Shown piece after piece: positions 26,226-36,010 of a DNA stretch of 64,000 nucleotides; position 1 is the first letter of the stretch, and each line of letters begins with the position of its first letter. The stretch comes from a bacterium BMS3Bbin13 (GTDB lineage Bacteria; Pseudomonadota; Gammaproteobacteria; 21-64-14): NCBI GenBank assembly GCA_002897735.1, contig BDTW01000038.1:1-64000 (forward strand). Reading direction: 5' to 3'. The translations under genes were made by a program, and so were the position numbers. The notes beneath the pieces were generated by a model that did not search any database, was not told where the DNA came from, and saw nothing but the letters and a program-made list of their open reading frames with translations.

Positions 26226-26424
26226 CTTATGGGTATTCGTTATTCTGAAAATGGAAGACCGGCCTTGATTGATCCGGCCATGTCCCTGGGGCGGGAACGG
26301 TCAGGGCTCCGTCAAGCTGCCGGCCGACTGCATCAGCGGAAAATCAGGGGGCCCGGGATCGGAGAAAGGCTTGCCGGCAATTAGAAGAAACCTCCACCAA
26401 ATACCCATAAGTCAAGCCTGACCC
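26213..26424. mobile_element. MITE-like element with 25-bp perfect terminal inverted repeats
   Basis: The arm at 26213-26237 (begins GGGTCAGGCTTGAC, continues TTATGGGTATT) is exactly repeated in reverse complement at 26400-26424. The 162-bp interior has no open frame and contains short GGCC-type palindromes. Size, lack of coding and perfect termini fit a non-autonomous element. The left arm overlaps the end of hyfI and provides its stop codon. GGGTCAGGCTTGAC termini recall motifs near REP-associated transposases, but this is recollection only. No second copy is visible in the window. Confidence 0.7.
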
Positions 26425-26450
26425 GATGGTCCTCCCGATGGTCCTGCGCT

Positions 26451-27029
26451 TCAATAGAAGTCGGGTTCGTTGCCCGGTTTCCATTTGATGTTGCAGCCGA
26501 GGCTGGGTTTCTGGTCGGTCGGTACTGCACGCCCGGCGAGTACCGCGTCGATGGCCGCCGCGAGATCCCGGCCCGTGACCGGCGCGTCGTTGCCGGGGCG
26601 GGCGTCGTCGAACTGCCCGCGATAGACCAGCCTGCGGTTGCGATCGAACAGGAAGAAATCGGGCGTGCAGGCGGCCCGATAGGCCTTGGCGACTTCCTGG
26701 GTCTCGTCATACAGATAGGGGAAGGTGTAGCCGATATTGCGCACCTCCTCGATCATCTTCTCCGGGGCGTCGTCCGGGTAGTGGGCGACGTCGTTGGAGT
26801 TGATGCCCACCGCTGCGAGGCCTTTGCCTTGATAGTCGCGGACCAGTTCCGCAAGGCGGCGGCGGATGTGCCGCACGTACGGGCAGTGGTTGCAGATGAA
26901 CGTCACCAGCAGCGCGGGGGCGTCGCGGAAGTCGTCCAGGGAGACTTCGCGGTCGGTGACCGGTTCCGGCAGGCGAAAGTCCGGTGCCGGTGTGCCGAGT
27001 TCCAGCATGGTCGATGCGGTGCGTGTCAT
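26451..27029 (-). CDS. Thioredoxin-fold (peroxiredoxin/TlpA-like) cytoplasmic protein
   Basis: A 192-residue thioredoxin-family protein. It opens LELGTPAPDFRLPEPVTD, continues ALLVTFICNHCPYVRHIRRR, a CxxC redox pair (Cys-Asn-His-Cys), and has IGINSND, then YLYDETQEVAKAYRAACTPDFFLFD with the conserved cis-Pro segment (CTPDFF) and YRGQFDDARPGNDAPVTGRDL. It has no signal peptide. Proteins of this shape are annotated as thioredoxin family/AhpC-TSA and are presumed thiol reductants or peroxidases. ATG 27029 has GGAGGG 6 nt upstream. It is divergent from the Mla operon. Confidence 0.8.
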   Translation of the reverse strand: MTRTASTMLELGTPAPDFRLPEPVTDREVSLDDFRDAPALLVTFICNHCPYVRHIRRRLAELVRDYQGKGLAAVGINSNDVAHYPDDAPEKMIEEVRNIGYTFPYLYDETQEVAKAYRAACTPDFFLFDRNRRLVYRGQFDDARPGNDAPVTGRDLAAAIDAVLAGRAVPTDQKPSLGCNIKWKPGNEPDFY

Positions 27030-27107
27030 GGGGCCCTCCATTGCGGGCGGGGCGCGCGGTGCCCGTCCGGTCGCGGCCGATTCCGACCCTCTGATTCTAC
27101 CGGAACG

Positions 27108-27154
27108 CAGCCGCCCTTGTGCCGCCCGGCCGCCGGGCGGCACAAGGGCGGCTG
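27108..27154. repeat. 47-bp near-perfect palindrome between divergent genes
   Basis: Arms of 23 bp (27108-27130 and 27132-27154; outer CAGCCGCCCTTGTGC, inner GCCCGGC) are perfectly complementary around a single C. It lies between the thioredoxin-like gene (start 27029) and mlaE (start 27199), 44 nt before mlaE. It could be a cruciform, a bidirectional regulatory or attenuator hairpin, or a stray REP element. Confidence 0.8.
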
Positions 27155-27198
27155 AAATCCCTTGCAAGCGGCCTGGGCCCGCGCAACACTTTGCGCCG

Positions 27199-28362
27199 AT
27201 GAACCGGCCGCGGGAAACCTTGGGTACGAAGGGGAATGCGCAGGGGGGTGGCGCCCCGGATGTCCGGTTGGTGCCCGGGCGCGACGCGGTGGAATGCGTC
27301 GGCGACTGGACCGTGGATCGGCTCGCCGGTCTGCAGGGACGGTTGGATGCACTGCCCTGGCCGTCGGCGCAGGAAATCGTCGTCGACGGCAGCGGGGTGC
27401 GCGCCATGGATACCGCGGGCGCGTTCTTTCTGTGCCGCACCGTCGGCGGGCTGGAGAAGCGAGGGATTCGGGTCTCGGTACAGGGGTTGCGTCCGGAGTT
27501 GGAGCGGCTCCTGGCGCTCATCCGCAACCCGGCGCTGTCCGGGGCGGAACCCGTGCCGGTGCCGCGTCCCGGCTACCTGGAACGGATCGGCCGCGAGACC
27601 TGGGCCCGCGTTGAAGAAGGGGTGGGTCTGCTCGCCTTCGTCGGCGAGATCTTCCTGACGCTCACGCGCTGGCTGCGCCACCCGGCGCGTATCCGCGGGC
27701 GCATATTCCTGCATGAGGTCCAGATGGCGGGCTCCAACGCCCTGCCGATCATCGGCCTGCTGTCCTTCCTGCTGGGCGTGGTCATCGCCTATCAGGGCGG
27801 GGCGCAGCTCCAGTACTACGGGGCGAACATCTTCATCGCCGATCTGGTCGGTTTCGCGATGCTCCGCGAGTTGGCCCCCCTCATGACCGCCATCATCGTC
27901 GCCGGCCGTACCGGCTCGGCGTTCACCGCGCAGATCGGCACTATGCAGGTCAACGAGGAGATCGACGCCCTGCGTACCATGGGGTTGGCGCCGATGGACG
28001 TGTTGGTGGTGCCCAGGCTGCTGGCGCTGATCCTGACACTGCCGCTGCTCACCGTGTATGCGGATGCAATGGGGGTATTCGGTGGTATGGTGATGGCGAA
28101 GCTGCAGCTCGGGATCGGGTTCGGGGTGTTCCTGACCCGCTTCGAGTCGGCGGTGACCCTGCCTTCCTATCTGCTCGGGATCGTGAAGGCGCCGGTGTTC
28201 GCGGGTATCGTCGCGGTGGTGGGTTGTTATCAGGGGTTCCGCGTGAGCGGCGGGACGGACAGCGTGGGTCGTCAGACCACGATGAGCGTTGTGCAGTCGA
28301 TCTTTCTGATCATCGTGGTGGACGCCGCGTTCTCGGTGGTGTTCAGCTGGCTGGGAGTGTAG
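27199..28362 (+). CDS. mlaE: MlaE-type permease with N-terminal STAS domain
   Basis: A 387-residue ABC permease for phospholipid transport between the envelope membranes. Residues 15-115 form a STAS domain (GDWTVDRLAGLQGRLDAL, VVDGSGVRAMDTAGAFFLCR), the role played by separate MlaB in E. coli. The rest is the YrbE fold: RIFLHEVQMAGSNALPIIGL, AYQGGAQLQYYGANIFIADL, LRELAPLMTAIIVAGRTGSA, QVNEEIDALRTMGLAPMDVL. ATG 27199 is the first start after the palindrome. It is followed after 2 nt by mlaF. Confidence 0.9.
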   Translation: MNRPRETLGTKGNAQGGGAPDVRLVPGRDAVECVGDWTVDRLAGLQGRLDALPWPSAQEIVVDGSGVRAMDTAGAFFLCRTVGGLEKRGIRVSVQGLRPELERLLALIRNPALSGAEPVPVPRPGYLERIGRETWARVEEGVGLLAFVGEIFLTLTRWLRHPARIRGRIFLHEVQMAGSNALPIIGLLSFLLGVVIAYQGGAQLQYYGANIFIADLVGFAMLRELAPLMTAIIVAGRTGSAFTAQIGTMQVNEEIDALRTMGLAPMDVLVVPRLLALILTLPLLTVYADAMGVFGGMVMAKLQLGIGFGVFLTRFESAVTLPSYLLGIVKAPVFAGIVAVVGCYQGFRVSGGTDSVGRQTTMSVVQSIFLIIVVDAAFSVVFSWLGV

Positions 28363-28364
28363 GT

Positions 28365-29153
28365 GTGGCCGCGGAGTTCGGCGAGCCGGTGGTGGAGGTG
28401 CGCGACCTCGTCACACGCTTCGGCGCGCAGCGGGTCCACGACCGGATCGATCTGACCGTGCATCGCGGAGAGATCCTCGCCATCGTCGGCGGGAGCGGAT
28501 CGGGGAAATCCACCCTGCTGCGCGAGATCCTCCTGCTGCTGCGCCCGACCTCCGGCACCATCCGGCTGTTCGGTCGCGATGTGGACGGGTTCTCCGAGGC
28601 CGAATTGCTCGCTCTGCGCCGGCGTACCGGGGTGCTGTTTCAACGCGACGCCCTGTTCAGCTCGATGACGGTGCTGGCCAACGTCGGGGTGCCCCTGCGG
28701 GAACACACCGCCCTGGCCGATAAGGTCGTCGACCGGATCGCGGCGATGAAGATCGCCATGGTCGGACTCGAGCCGGAGGCGGGCGCCAAACTTCCGAGCC
28801 AGCTCAGCGGAGGGATGCGCAAGCGCGCCGCATTGGCTCGGGCGCTGGCGCTGGACCCGGAACTGTTGTTCCTGGACGAACCCACCTCCGGACTCGACCC
28901 GCCCAGTGCCCGCGAACTCGACGAACTCGTGGTCGGGCTGCGCGACAGTCTGGGCCTGACCGTGGTGATGGTGACCCACGATCCCGACAGCCTGTGGCGC
29001 GCCGCGGACCGGGTGGCGATGCTCGGCGAGGGGCGCTTGGTGGGGGAGGGGCCGGTGGACGAACTGCAGAGATCGGAGCATCCCCTGGTGCGGGCCTTTT
29101 TCGCGACCACGCACCGGGGCGATGCGGCGGGGGCGGCATGGAGCCCAAAGTAA
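28365..29153 (+). CDS. mlaF: MlaF-type ABC transporter ATP-binding protein
   Basis: A 262-residue nucleotide-binding subunit. It has Walker A GGSGSGKST, Q-loop LFQRDALFSSMTVLANV, signature LSGGMRKRAALARAL, Walker B ELLFLDEPTSGLDP and H-switch MVTHDPDS. The GTG start lies directly after the mlaE stop (TAG GTGTG), and the gene overlaps mlaD by 16 nt. It drives lipid movement through MlaE. Confidence 0.92.
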   Translation: MAAEFGEPVVEVRDLVTRFGAQRVHDRIDLTVHRGEILAIVGGSGSGKSTLLREILLLLRPTSGTIRLFGRDVDGFSEAELLALRRRTGVLFQRDALFSSMTVLANVGVPLREHTALADKVVDRIAAMKIAMVGLEPEAGAKLPSQLSGGMRKRAALARALALDPELLFLDEPTSGLDPPSARELDELVVGLRDSLGLTVVMVTHDPDSLWRAADRVAMLGEGRLVGEGPVDELQRSEHPLVRAFFATTHRGDAAGAAWSPK

Positions 29154-30061
29154 ACTATGCCCTTGTCGGCTTGTTCGTGGTGCTGTTCGGCAGTGCGCTG
29201 ATCGGCGCCGGCCTGTGGCTGGCGACCGGCTCGTTGCGCCAAATCTACGATACCTATTACATCTTCATCAACGAATCGGTCTCGGGTCTGAACGTGGATG
29301 CGCCGGTGAAATACCGCGGGGTGGTCGTGGGTCGCGTGGCGCGAATCGAACTGGCGCCGGGCAATCCGGGGCAGGTCCGACTGACGGCCGAGATCCGCCA
29401 CGGCACCCCGATCAAGGAGAACACCGTGGCGACCCTGCGGCTGCAGGGGTTGACCGGGATCGCTTACGTGGAATTGAACGGCGGGACCGCCGGCGCCGCG
29501 CCGCTCAAGATCGCTCCCGGTCAGCGCTACCCCGTGATCCGCAGTAAACCGTCGTTCCTTGCGCGCCTGGATTCCAATTTCCCGGAACTGCTGATCAATG
29601 TCACGCGGCTGTCCGGGGAACTGACGCAGCTGTTGAACGGGCACAATCGTGCCGCGATCTCCGGTACCTTGCGGCACATGGAGGTGATTACCGGCGATCT
29701 GGCGCGCCAGACGGCCACGGTCGATCGGGTACTGGCGGGGGCGAGCACCACCCTGCGCAACACCGCCCGCGCCACGGCGGGCCTGGATCGCACATTGCGG
29801 CGGATCGGCGACAGTGCCGCCGCGCTGCAACACATGGCGGACCGGATCGCCCTTACCACGGACACCTTGACCCGCACCTTGAAGGCGAGCAGCCCCGGGG
29901 TGGAGCGTTTCTCCGATACGACGTTGCCGCAGGTACAGGGCCTGGTCACGGACCTGCGCCGGCTCGTGGGCAACCTGACCCGGATCAGCGGCGAACTACG
30001 CGACGATCCGCGTATCCTGTTGTTTGGGCGCCGGCCCCGGGCGCCCGGACCGGGCGAATGA
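29138..30061 (+). CDS. mlaD: MlaD-type MCE-domain protein
   Basis: A 307-residue periplasmic lipid-binding ring subunit. There is one N-terminal TM helix (ALVGLFVVLFGSALIGAGLW) and an MCE domain (about 38-120; INESVSGLNVDAPVKYRGV, VGRVARIELAPGN, LRLQGLTGIAYVELNGG). A long helical C-terminus (about 150-290) with heptad-like Leu/Ile probably forms a needle-like coiled coil, longer than in E. coli MlaD (183 residues). The start ATG lies inside the end of mlaF. Confidence 0.9.
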   Translation: MEPKVNYALVGLFVVLFGSALIGAGLWLATGSLRQIYDTYYIFINESVSGLNVDAPVKYRGVVVGRVARIELAPGNPGQVRLTAEIRHGTPIKENTVATLRLQGLTGIAYVELNGGTAGAAPLKIAPGQRYPVIRSKPSFLARLDSNFPELLINVTRLSGELTQLLNGHNRAAISGTLRHMEVITGDLARQTATVDRVLAGASTTLRNTARATAGLDRTLRRIGDSAAALQHMADRIALTTDTLTRTLKASSPGVERFSDTTLPQVQGLVTDLRRLVGNLTRISGELRDDPRILLFGRRPRAPGPGE

Positions 30062-30092
30062 GGCGGGGTGGATGGATTCCGGGGGAGGCGAC

Positions 30093-30791
30093 ATGACGGT
30101 GACGGAAAACGGCCATGCGGGTATGCGCGCACGTCGGCGGGCGATACGGCTCGCGGTGCTGTTCGTGCCGTTGCTCGCCGCGTGCGCCGCACTGCAGCCG
30201 GCGGCTGCACCGGCCATCCAGCGCTATTTGCTGGCACTCCCGGTGCCGGCACCGGCACCCGCGACCGCGGTCGGCCCCGTCCTGGTGGTGGATCCGCCCG
30301 CAGCCGCGCCGGGCCTCCGGGGCCGGGGCATGGTCTATGTCCGGCGTCCCTACCAGTTCGACTACTTTGCGCGCCACGGCTGGGTGGATCCGCCGGCGCG
30401 CATGCTCGAACCGCTGCTGGTGCAGGTGCTGCAGCGCCAAGCGGGTTTTCGCACCGTGCCGGCGAGGCTCGGGGTGGCGGGCGATTTGCGTCTTGAGACG
30501 CGCATCCTGCGACTGCAACAGGAATTTACCGTGCACCCGAGTCGTGAGCGCCTGGTGTTGCAGGCGTGGCTGATCGATGCCCGCAACGGGCGGGTCCTTG
30601 CCGACCGCGTGTTCGAGGCGCTCGAGCCCGCGCCCGGCAACGACCCGTACAGCGGCGTACAGGCCGCCAACCGTGCCGTGGCCAAGGTGCTCACGCAGCT
30701 GGCGGTCTTTTGTCGGGCGCAGGTGCACGACCGCGCCGCGACGCCCCGCGCGGCAAGCCCCGCCGCACCGTTGCATTCCGGTCCGGGGTAG
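30093..30791 (+). CDS. PqiC-like ABC-transport auxiliary lipoprotein
   Basis: A 232-residue lipoprotein with lipobox LLAAC (Cys about 31). Body features FARHGWVDPPARMLEPLLVQ, LETRILRLQQEFTVHPS, AWLIDARNGRVLADRVFEA and DPYSGVQAANRAVAKVLTQL match the ABC-type transport auxiliary family (PqiC/YmbA), which links MCE machines to the outer membrane. ATG 30093 has GGGGGAGG just upstream. It closes the Mla operon and takes the outer-membrane place of mlaA/mlaC, which are absent here. Confidence 0.82.
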   Translation: MTVTENGHAGMRARRRAIRLAVLFVPLLAACAALQPAAAPAIQRYLLALPVPAPAPATAVGPVLVVDPPAAAPGLRGRGMVYVRRPYQFDYFARHGWVDPPARMLEPLLVQVLQRQAGFRTVPARLGVAGDLRLETRILRLQQEFTVHPSRERLVLQAWLIDARNGRVLADRVFEALEPAPGNDPYSGVQAANRAVAKVLTQLAVFCRAQVHDRAATPRAASPAAPLHSGPG

Positions 30792-30985
30792 GGCTCGCCC
30801 GGCCGGCGACGCTGGATTTTCCCACCGCATCGAAATCGTCGCCGGCGTCGGCGGGGCTCGCCCCATCCTACAGGGATCCCACGGAATCGAAGGTTGCGTG
30901 GTAGGGCCGGGCTCGCCCGGCCGGCGCTGCGGGGCCATGCACCGACCCGGATCGGATCGTCCGGTGTCGTCGGCGGGGCGAGCCC
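30788..30985. repeat. REP-like palindromes (family A), three copies
   Basis: Units built on GCCGGGC-TC-GCCCGGC occur at about 30899-30923, with a shortened copy at 30788-30811. Units with GTCGGCGGGGCTCGCCCC or GTCGGCGGGGCGAGCCCC occur near 30845-30862 and 30968-30985. They fill the whole gap between the lipoprotein gene and the convergent P-type ATPase. The same family recurs at 40963-41123 and 52684-52794. Confidence 0.8.
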
Positions 30986-33715
30986 CTACGGGTGCCGCCG
31001 GCTGCGCAGCAGCCATTTTTCGAATTCCACCAATGCCAGGACCACGCAGCCCGTCAGTACAATGCGCACCCAGTGCTCGGCGTCCAGGGCGGTGGAGTCG
31101 AACAACTCCTGCAGCGTCGGCGTATAGGTGAACAGGAATTGCAGGCCGAGGACCGCCGCGATCGCGAGCCATACGTAGCGTCCGCCCGCGAGCCCGCGAC
31201 GACTGAGCGCGGCGTGCTGGAAGTGTCGGGTGCTCAGCAGGTAGAAGACTTCGAAGACCACCAGTGCATTGACCGCCACGGTCCGTGCGGAGTCGAGTTC
31301 GGCACCGGTGTTGCGTTCCCAGAGAAACAGACCGAAGGTCGCGGTGACCAGCACCACCGATACGAAGGTGATGCGCCAGAGCAGGAAGCCCGAGAGCAGC
31401 GGTTCGCCCGGTGTGCGCGGCGCTCGGCGCATGATGCCGTCCTCGGGCGGCTCGAAGGCGAGCGCCAGCGCCAGCGTCACGGCGGTGATCATGTTGATCC
31501 ACAGGATCTGCACCGGCGTGATCGGCAGCGCCCGGCCGAGGAGTACCGCGGCGACGATCACCGTCGCCTGGGCGACGTTGGTGGGCAGGATGAACAGGAT
31601 CGCCTTGCGAATATTGTCGTAGACGGTGCGCCCTTCCTCCACGGCGTTGGCGATGGAGGCGAAGTTGTCGTCGGCGAGCACGACCTCGGCGGCCTCCTTG
31701 GCGGCCTCGGTGCCCTTGCAGCCCATCGCGATCCCGACGTCGGCGCGTTTCAGGGCCGGGGCGTCGTTCACGCCGTCACCGGTCATCGCCACCACCGCGC
31801 CGCGTCGCTGCAGGGCCTCGACCAGGCGCAGCTTGTGCTCCGGTGCGGCGCGCGCGAACACGTCGATCCGTTCCGCCGCCGACTCGAGCCCGGCGTCGTC
31901 GAGCGCCTCGATCTGCGGGCCGGTGAGCACGTCCTCTCCGTCGCCGATGCCGAATCGCGCCGCGATGGCGTGTGCCGTGGCGGCGTGGTCTCCGGTGATC
32001 ATCTTGACCCGGACACCGGCCTCTCGGCAGCGGCCGACGGCGACGACGGCCTCCGGGCGCGGCGGGTCCAGGAGACCGACCAGTCCCAGCAGCGAGAGCC
32101 CGCCCTGCACGTCCTCGAAACGCAGCGCCTGTCGGCCCTCGGTCGCCGGCTTGAAGGCGAACGCCAGCACCCGCAGCCCGTCGCGTGCGAGGGTCTCGGT
32201 CCGCTCACGCCAACGCCGCGGGTCGATGGGCCGGTCGCGACCGCCCCATCGCTCCGTTGCGCACAGTTTCAGAATGCGTTCGGGCGCGCCCTTGATGTAG
32301 AGGAAGGTGTGCCCGGCGTGATCGTGGTGCAGGGTGGCCATGAAGCGCTCGCGCGGGTCGAACGGGATCACATCGATCCGCGGCCGCGCCTCGCGCTCGT
32401 AGTCCGCGGACAACCCGGCCTTGGCGGCGAGGAACAACAGGGCCGCCTCCATCGGATCGCCGAGCGGTGTGGGCGAGGCCGGAGGTCCGTGCAGGGTGGC
32501 GTCGTTGCACAGCAGAGCGGCGCGCGCAAGCTCGAGCAGGTCGGGTGCCGCGGCGGGATCGAGCGTCCGCCCGGCGCGGGAGAACCCCCCGCGCGGTTCG
32601 TATCCGACTCCGCCGACCTGGTAGCGGTCGTCGGCGGTGACGACGACCTGCACGGTCATCTCGTTGCGGGTGAGCGTCCCGGTCTTGTCGGAGCAGATCA
32701 CGGTCACCGCACCGAGCGTCTCCACCGCCGGCAGGCGGCGGATAATGGCGTTGCGCCGCGCCATGCGCTGCACCCCGATCGCAAGCGTGATGGTGAGGAT
32801 CGCGGGGAGGCCTTCCGGGATCGCCGCCACCGCCAGGCCGACCGCCGCCATGAACATCTCCGCGGGGTCGTACCCGTGGCGCCGGACTCCGAACCACAGG
32901 GTGGCGCCGGCGAGCAGCAGGATCGCGCCCGCCAAGCGCCGGCCGAACACCGCCATCTGGCGCAGCAGGGGGGTGGTGAGCGGCTGCACCTCGCGCAGCA
33001 ACACACCGATGCGTCCCACTTCGGTGGCTTCTCCGGTGGCGACCACCAGTCCGCGGCCCTGGCCGGCGAGCACCAGGGTTCCGGAGTAGGCCATGCAGCG
33101 GCGTTCACCGAGCGGGGCGTCGGGTGCCACCGGTTCCGGGTCCTTTCCGGCGGTGAGTGCCTCGCCGGTGAGGATCGCCTCGTCGATACACAGCGCCCGC
33201 GCCTCGAGCAGGCGCAGGTCCGCCGCGACGCGGTCGCCCGGTTGCAGCAGCACCACGTCGCCCGGGACCAGGTCCGCGGCGGGGATCTCGAGCGTGCGCC
33301 CATCGCGCAACACGGTCGCCCGCGGGGCGAGCAGATCACGGATCGCGTCGAGGGCCCGCTGTGCCTTGCCCTCCTGCACGAAACCGATGATCGCGTTGAT
33401 CAGCACGACGCCGAGGATCACGCCGCCGTCCACCCAGTGGCGCAATGCCAGCGTCACCGCCGCGGCGCCGAGCAGGACGTAGATCAGGACGTTGTGGAAC
33501 TGGACGAGGAAGCGGCGCAACGGGCCGTGGACCGCGGTCGTCGGCAGACGGTTCGGGCCGTAGCGGGTCAGTCGCTCGGCGGCCTCGTCGGCGCTCAGGC
33601 CCGAAGGGGAGGCGGCGAGGCGTTCGAGCACCACCGGATCGGGCAGCGTGTGCCACGGCGGCGGCGCGGGATCGGGTCCGGGGTCGATTCCGCTTCGGTG
33701 GCTCGGGCGCGACAT
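30986..33715 (-). CDS. P-type cation-transporting ATPase (P2, Ca/cation type)
   Basis: A 909-residue inner-membrane pump. It has a cation-ATPase N-terminal domain (GLSADEAAERLTRYGPN), an actuator loop ILTGEALTAGKDPEPV (the usual LTGES is TGEA), the TM4 ion site AAIPEGLPAILTI, the phosphorylation site CSDKTGTLTRNEM, an ATP-binding KGAPERIL and the hinge MTGDGVNDAPALKRADVGIA. The C-terminus has six TM helices and LWINMITAVTLALALAFEPPE. PEGLP plus two acidic/Asn positions in TM6 fit the PMCA/SERCA-like bacterial group, possibly Ca or Mn/Na/K. The Ser-to-Ala change in TGES keeps the essential Glu. Start chosen at ATG 33715; 33745 is possible. Confidence 0.9.
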   Translation of the reverse strand: MSRPSHRSGIDPGPDPAPPPWHTLPDPVVLERLAASPSGLSADEAAERLTRYGPNRLPTTAVHGPLRRFLVQFHNVLIYVLLGAAAVTLALRHWVDGGVILGVVLINAIIGFVQEGKAQRALDAIRDLLAPRATVLRDGRTLEIPAADLVPGDVVLLQPGDRVAADLRLLEARALCIDEAILTGEALTAGKDPEPVAPDAPLGERRCMAYSGTLVLAGQGRGLVVATGEATEVGRIGVLLREVQPLTTPLLRQMAVFGRRLAGAILLLAGATLWFGVRRHGYDPAEMFMAAVGLAVAAIPEGLPAILTITLAIGVQRMARRNAIIRRLPAVETLGAVTVICSDKTGTLTRNEMTVQVVVTADDRYQVGGVGYEPRGGFSRAGRTLDPAAAPDLLELARAALLCNDATLHGPPASPTPLGDPMEAALLFLAAKAGLSADYEREARPRIDVIPFDPRERFMATLHHDHAGHTFLYIKGAPERILKLCATERWGGRDRPIDPRRWRERTETLARDGLRVLAFAFKPATEGRQALRFEDVQGGLSLLGLVGLLDPPRPEAVVAVGRCREAGVRVKMITGDHAATAHAIAARFGIGDGEDVLTGPQIEALDDAGLESAAERIDVFARAAPEHKLRLVEALQRRGAVVAMTGDGVNDAPALKRADVGIAMGCKGTEAAKEAAEVVLADDNFASIANAVEEGRTVYDNIRKAILFILPTNVAQATVIVAAVLLGRALPITPVQILWINMITAVTLALALAFEPPEDGIMRRAPRTPGEPLLSGFLLWRITFVSVVLVTATFGLFLWERNTGAELDSARTVAVNALVVFEVFYLLSTRHFQHAALSRRGLAGGRYVWLAIAAVLGLQFLFTYTPTLQELFDSTALDAEHWVRIVLTGCVVLALVEFEKWLLRSRRHP

Positions 33716-33775
33716 CGGCGGTGTGCCTCGACGGCGGCGTTCCATGGAGTATGCCACCATCCGCCGGCGCAATCC

Positions 33776-33816
33776 CCGGATTTCGGCCTGCGGCCTGCAT
33801 CCGGGCTACCCGAGCT
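33776..33816. repeat. Single copy of the 98-bp-array repeat type
   Basis: CCCGGATTTCGGCCTGCGGC and the following CTGCATCCGGGCTACC match the right half of the units tandemly arrayed at 63490-63970, differing at the CCAGG/CCGGG position. The remaining sequence to 33935 contains short ACCACGGA/AACGCACGGA direct repeats and no gene. Confidence 0.7.
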
Positions 33817-33935
33817 TCGGGCGCTGAAGCCGGCCTGAACGATGTTGAGTTCGACCACGGAAACCACGGAACGCACGGAAAGCCATGCCTTCGTCCGCAT
33901 CCGTTCTTACGCTACGGGCCTGAACAAGCCCCATT

Positions 33936-34481
33936 TTATTCCGGGTCCTCGATTACCCGCCCGCTGTCCTGTCCGCGCCGGGCGGCGCGGAACGCGGCGA
34001 GCTGGGCGTCGGCCCATGTGTCGGCTTCGATCTCGGTGTTACGCCCGGGCACCTGCCGGGTGGCGCGCAGGAAGTGGAACGCCTCGTGGGTGAAGATCCA
34101 CACCAGCGCCTGATCCAGGTCCGCGAGCCGGGTGCGTCCGCGGACCTGGATCCACTCGCGGCCGCTGCGTGGGTCGCAGAGCCGGGCGCCGCACCGGCAG
34201 CCCCCGGGCAGCGGCGGGAAGGAGCCGTCGGCGGCGCGATACAAGGGCGGTCGCCGGGTGGTGGTCGAGGTGGGGAACGGGCCCGGCAGCTTGCAGGCGA
34301 TGCGGAACGTCGGGCGCTCGCGCGTGGGCAGGTGGCACCATCCGTACACGCCGCGGTAACGCGGGCTGCCGTGATCGATGCGCACCCACTCCAGGCGCGC
34401 CGTGTCGTGGCGCGCGAGCAGCGTCTGCACCCACGCGAGCCCCGCCTGCGCAGACTCGTTCAGGCGTACGCGCAGTTGCAT
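33936..34481 (-). CDS. Small HExxH-containing (zincin-like) protein of unknown function
   Basis: A 181-residue protein. Near the C-terminus is IFTHEAFHFLRATRQVPGRN followed by TEIEADTWA. HEAFH fits the HExxH zinc-protease motif and the downstream Glu of the EIEAD segment could be the third ligand (gluzincin spacing). A CRCGARLC cluster lies in the middle (about residue 105) with WCHLPTRERPTFRIACKLPG before it. I cannot name a family; a SprT-like or anti-restriction-like metallopeptidase is a guess. ATG 34481 fits MQLRVRLNE as the first strand. It is downstream of the PII gene on the same strand, 99 nt apart. Confidence 0.6.
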   Translation of the reverse strand: MQLRVRLNESAQAGLAWVQTLLARHDTARLEWVRIDHGSPRYRGVYGWCHLPTRERPTFRIACKLPGPFPTSTTTRRPPLYRAADGSFPPLPGGCRCGARLCDPRSGREWIQVRGRTRLADLDQALVWIFTHEAFHFLRATRQVPGRNTEIEADTWADAQLAAFRAARRGQDSGRVIEDPE

Positions 34482-34580
34482 CCGGTCCGGGTCCACACGG
34501 CGGGCGGGTTCACGGGTTGTGGCCGCTCTCCTCGCGGAGCATCGGGTCGGGCTCCCCGGTCCCACGAATCTTTGTATCGG

Positions 34581-35865
<1,285 letters not shown>

Positions 35866-36010
35866 CGCCCGTCGGGTGGCGGGCCCCTCGGTGCCCTCGC
35901 AACGAACGCCGGTATTAAAGCGTCCCCGTGCCGGGCCGATATGCGCATTGGATCCCTACCCGAACGGTGCGTGCCTGCGGCGTGTACCGCGACCCCTGGC
36001 GGAGGACCTG

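Noticed and set aside
30992-33838. 948-codon plus-strand frame opposite the P-type ATPase
   Set aside because: Antisense shadow; the ATPase motifs are decisive and this product has no recognisable domain.
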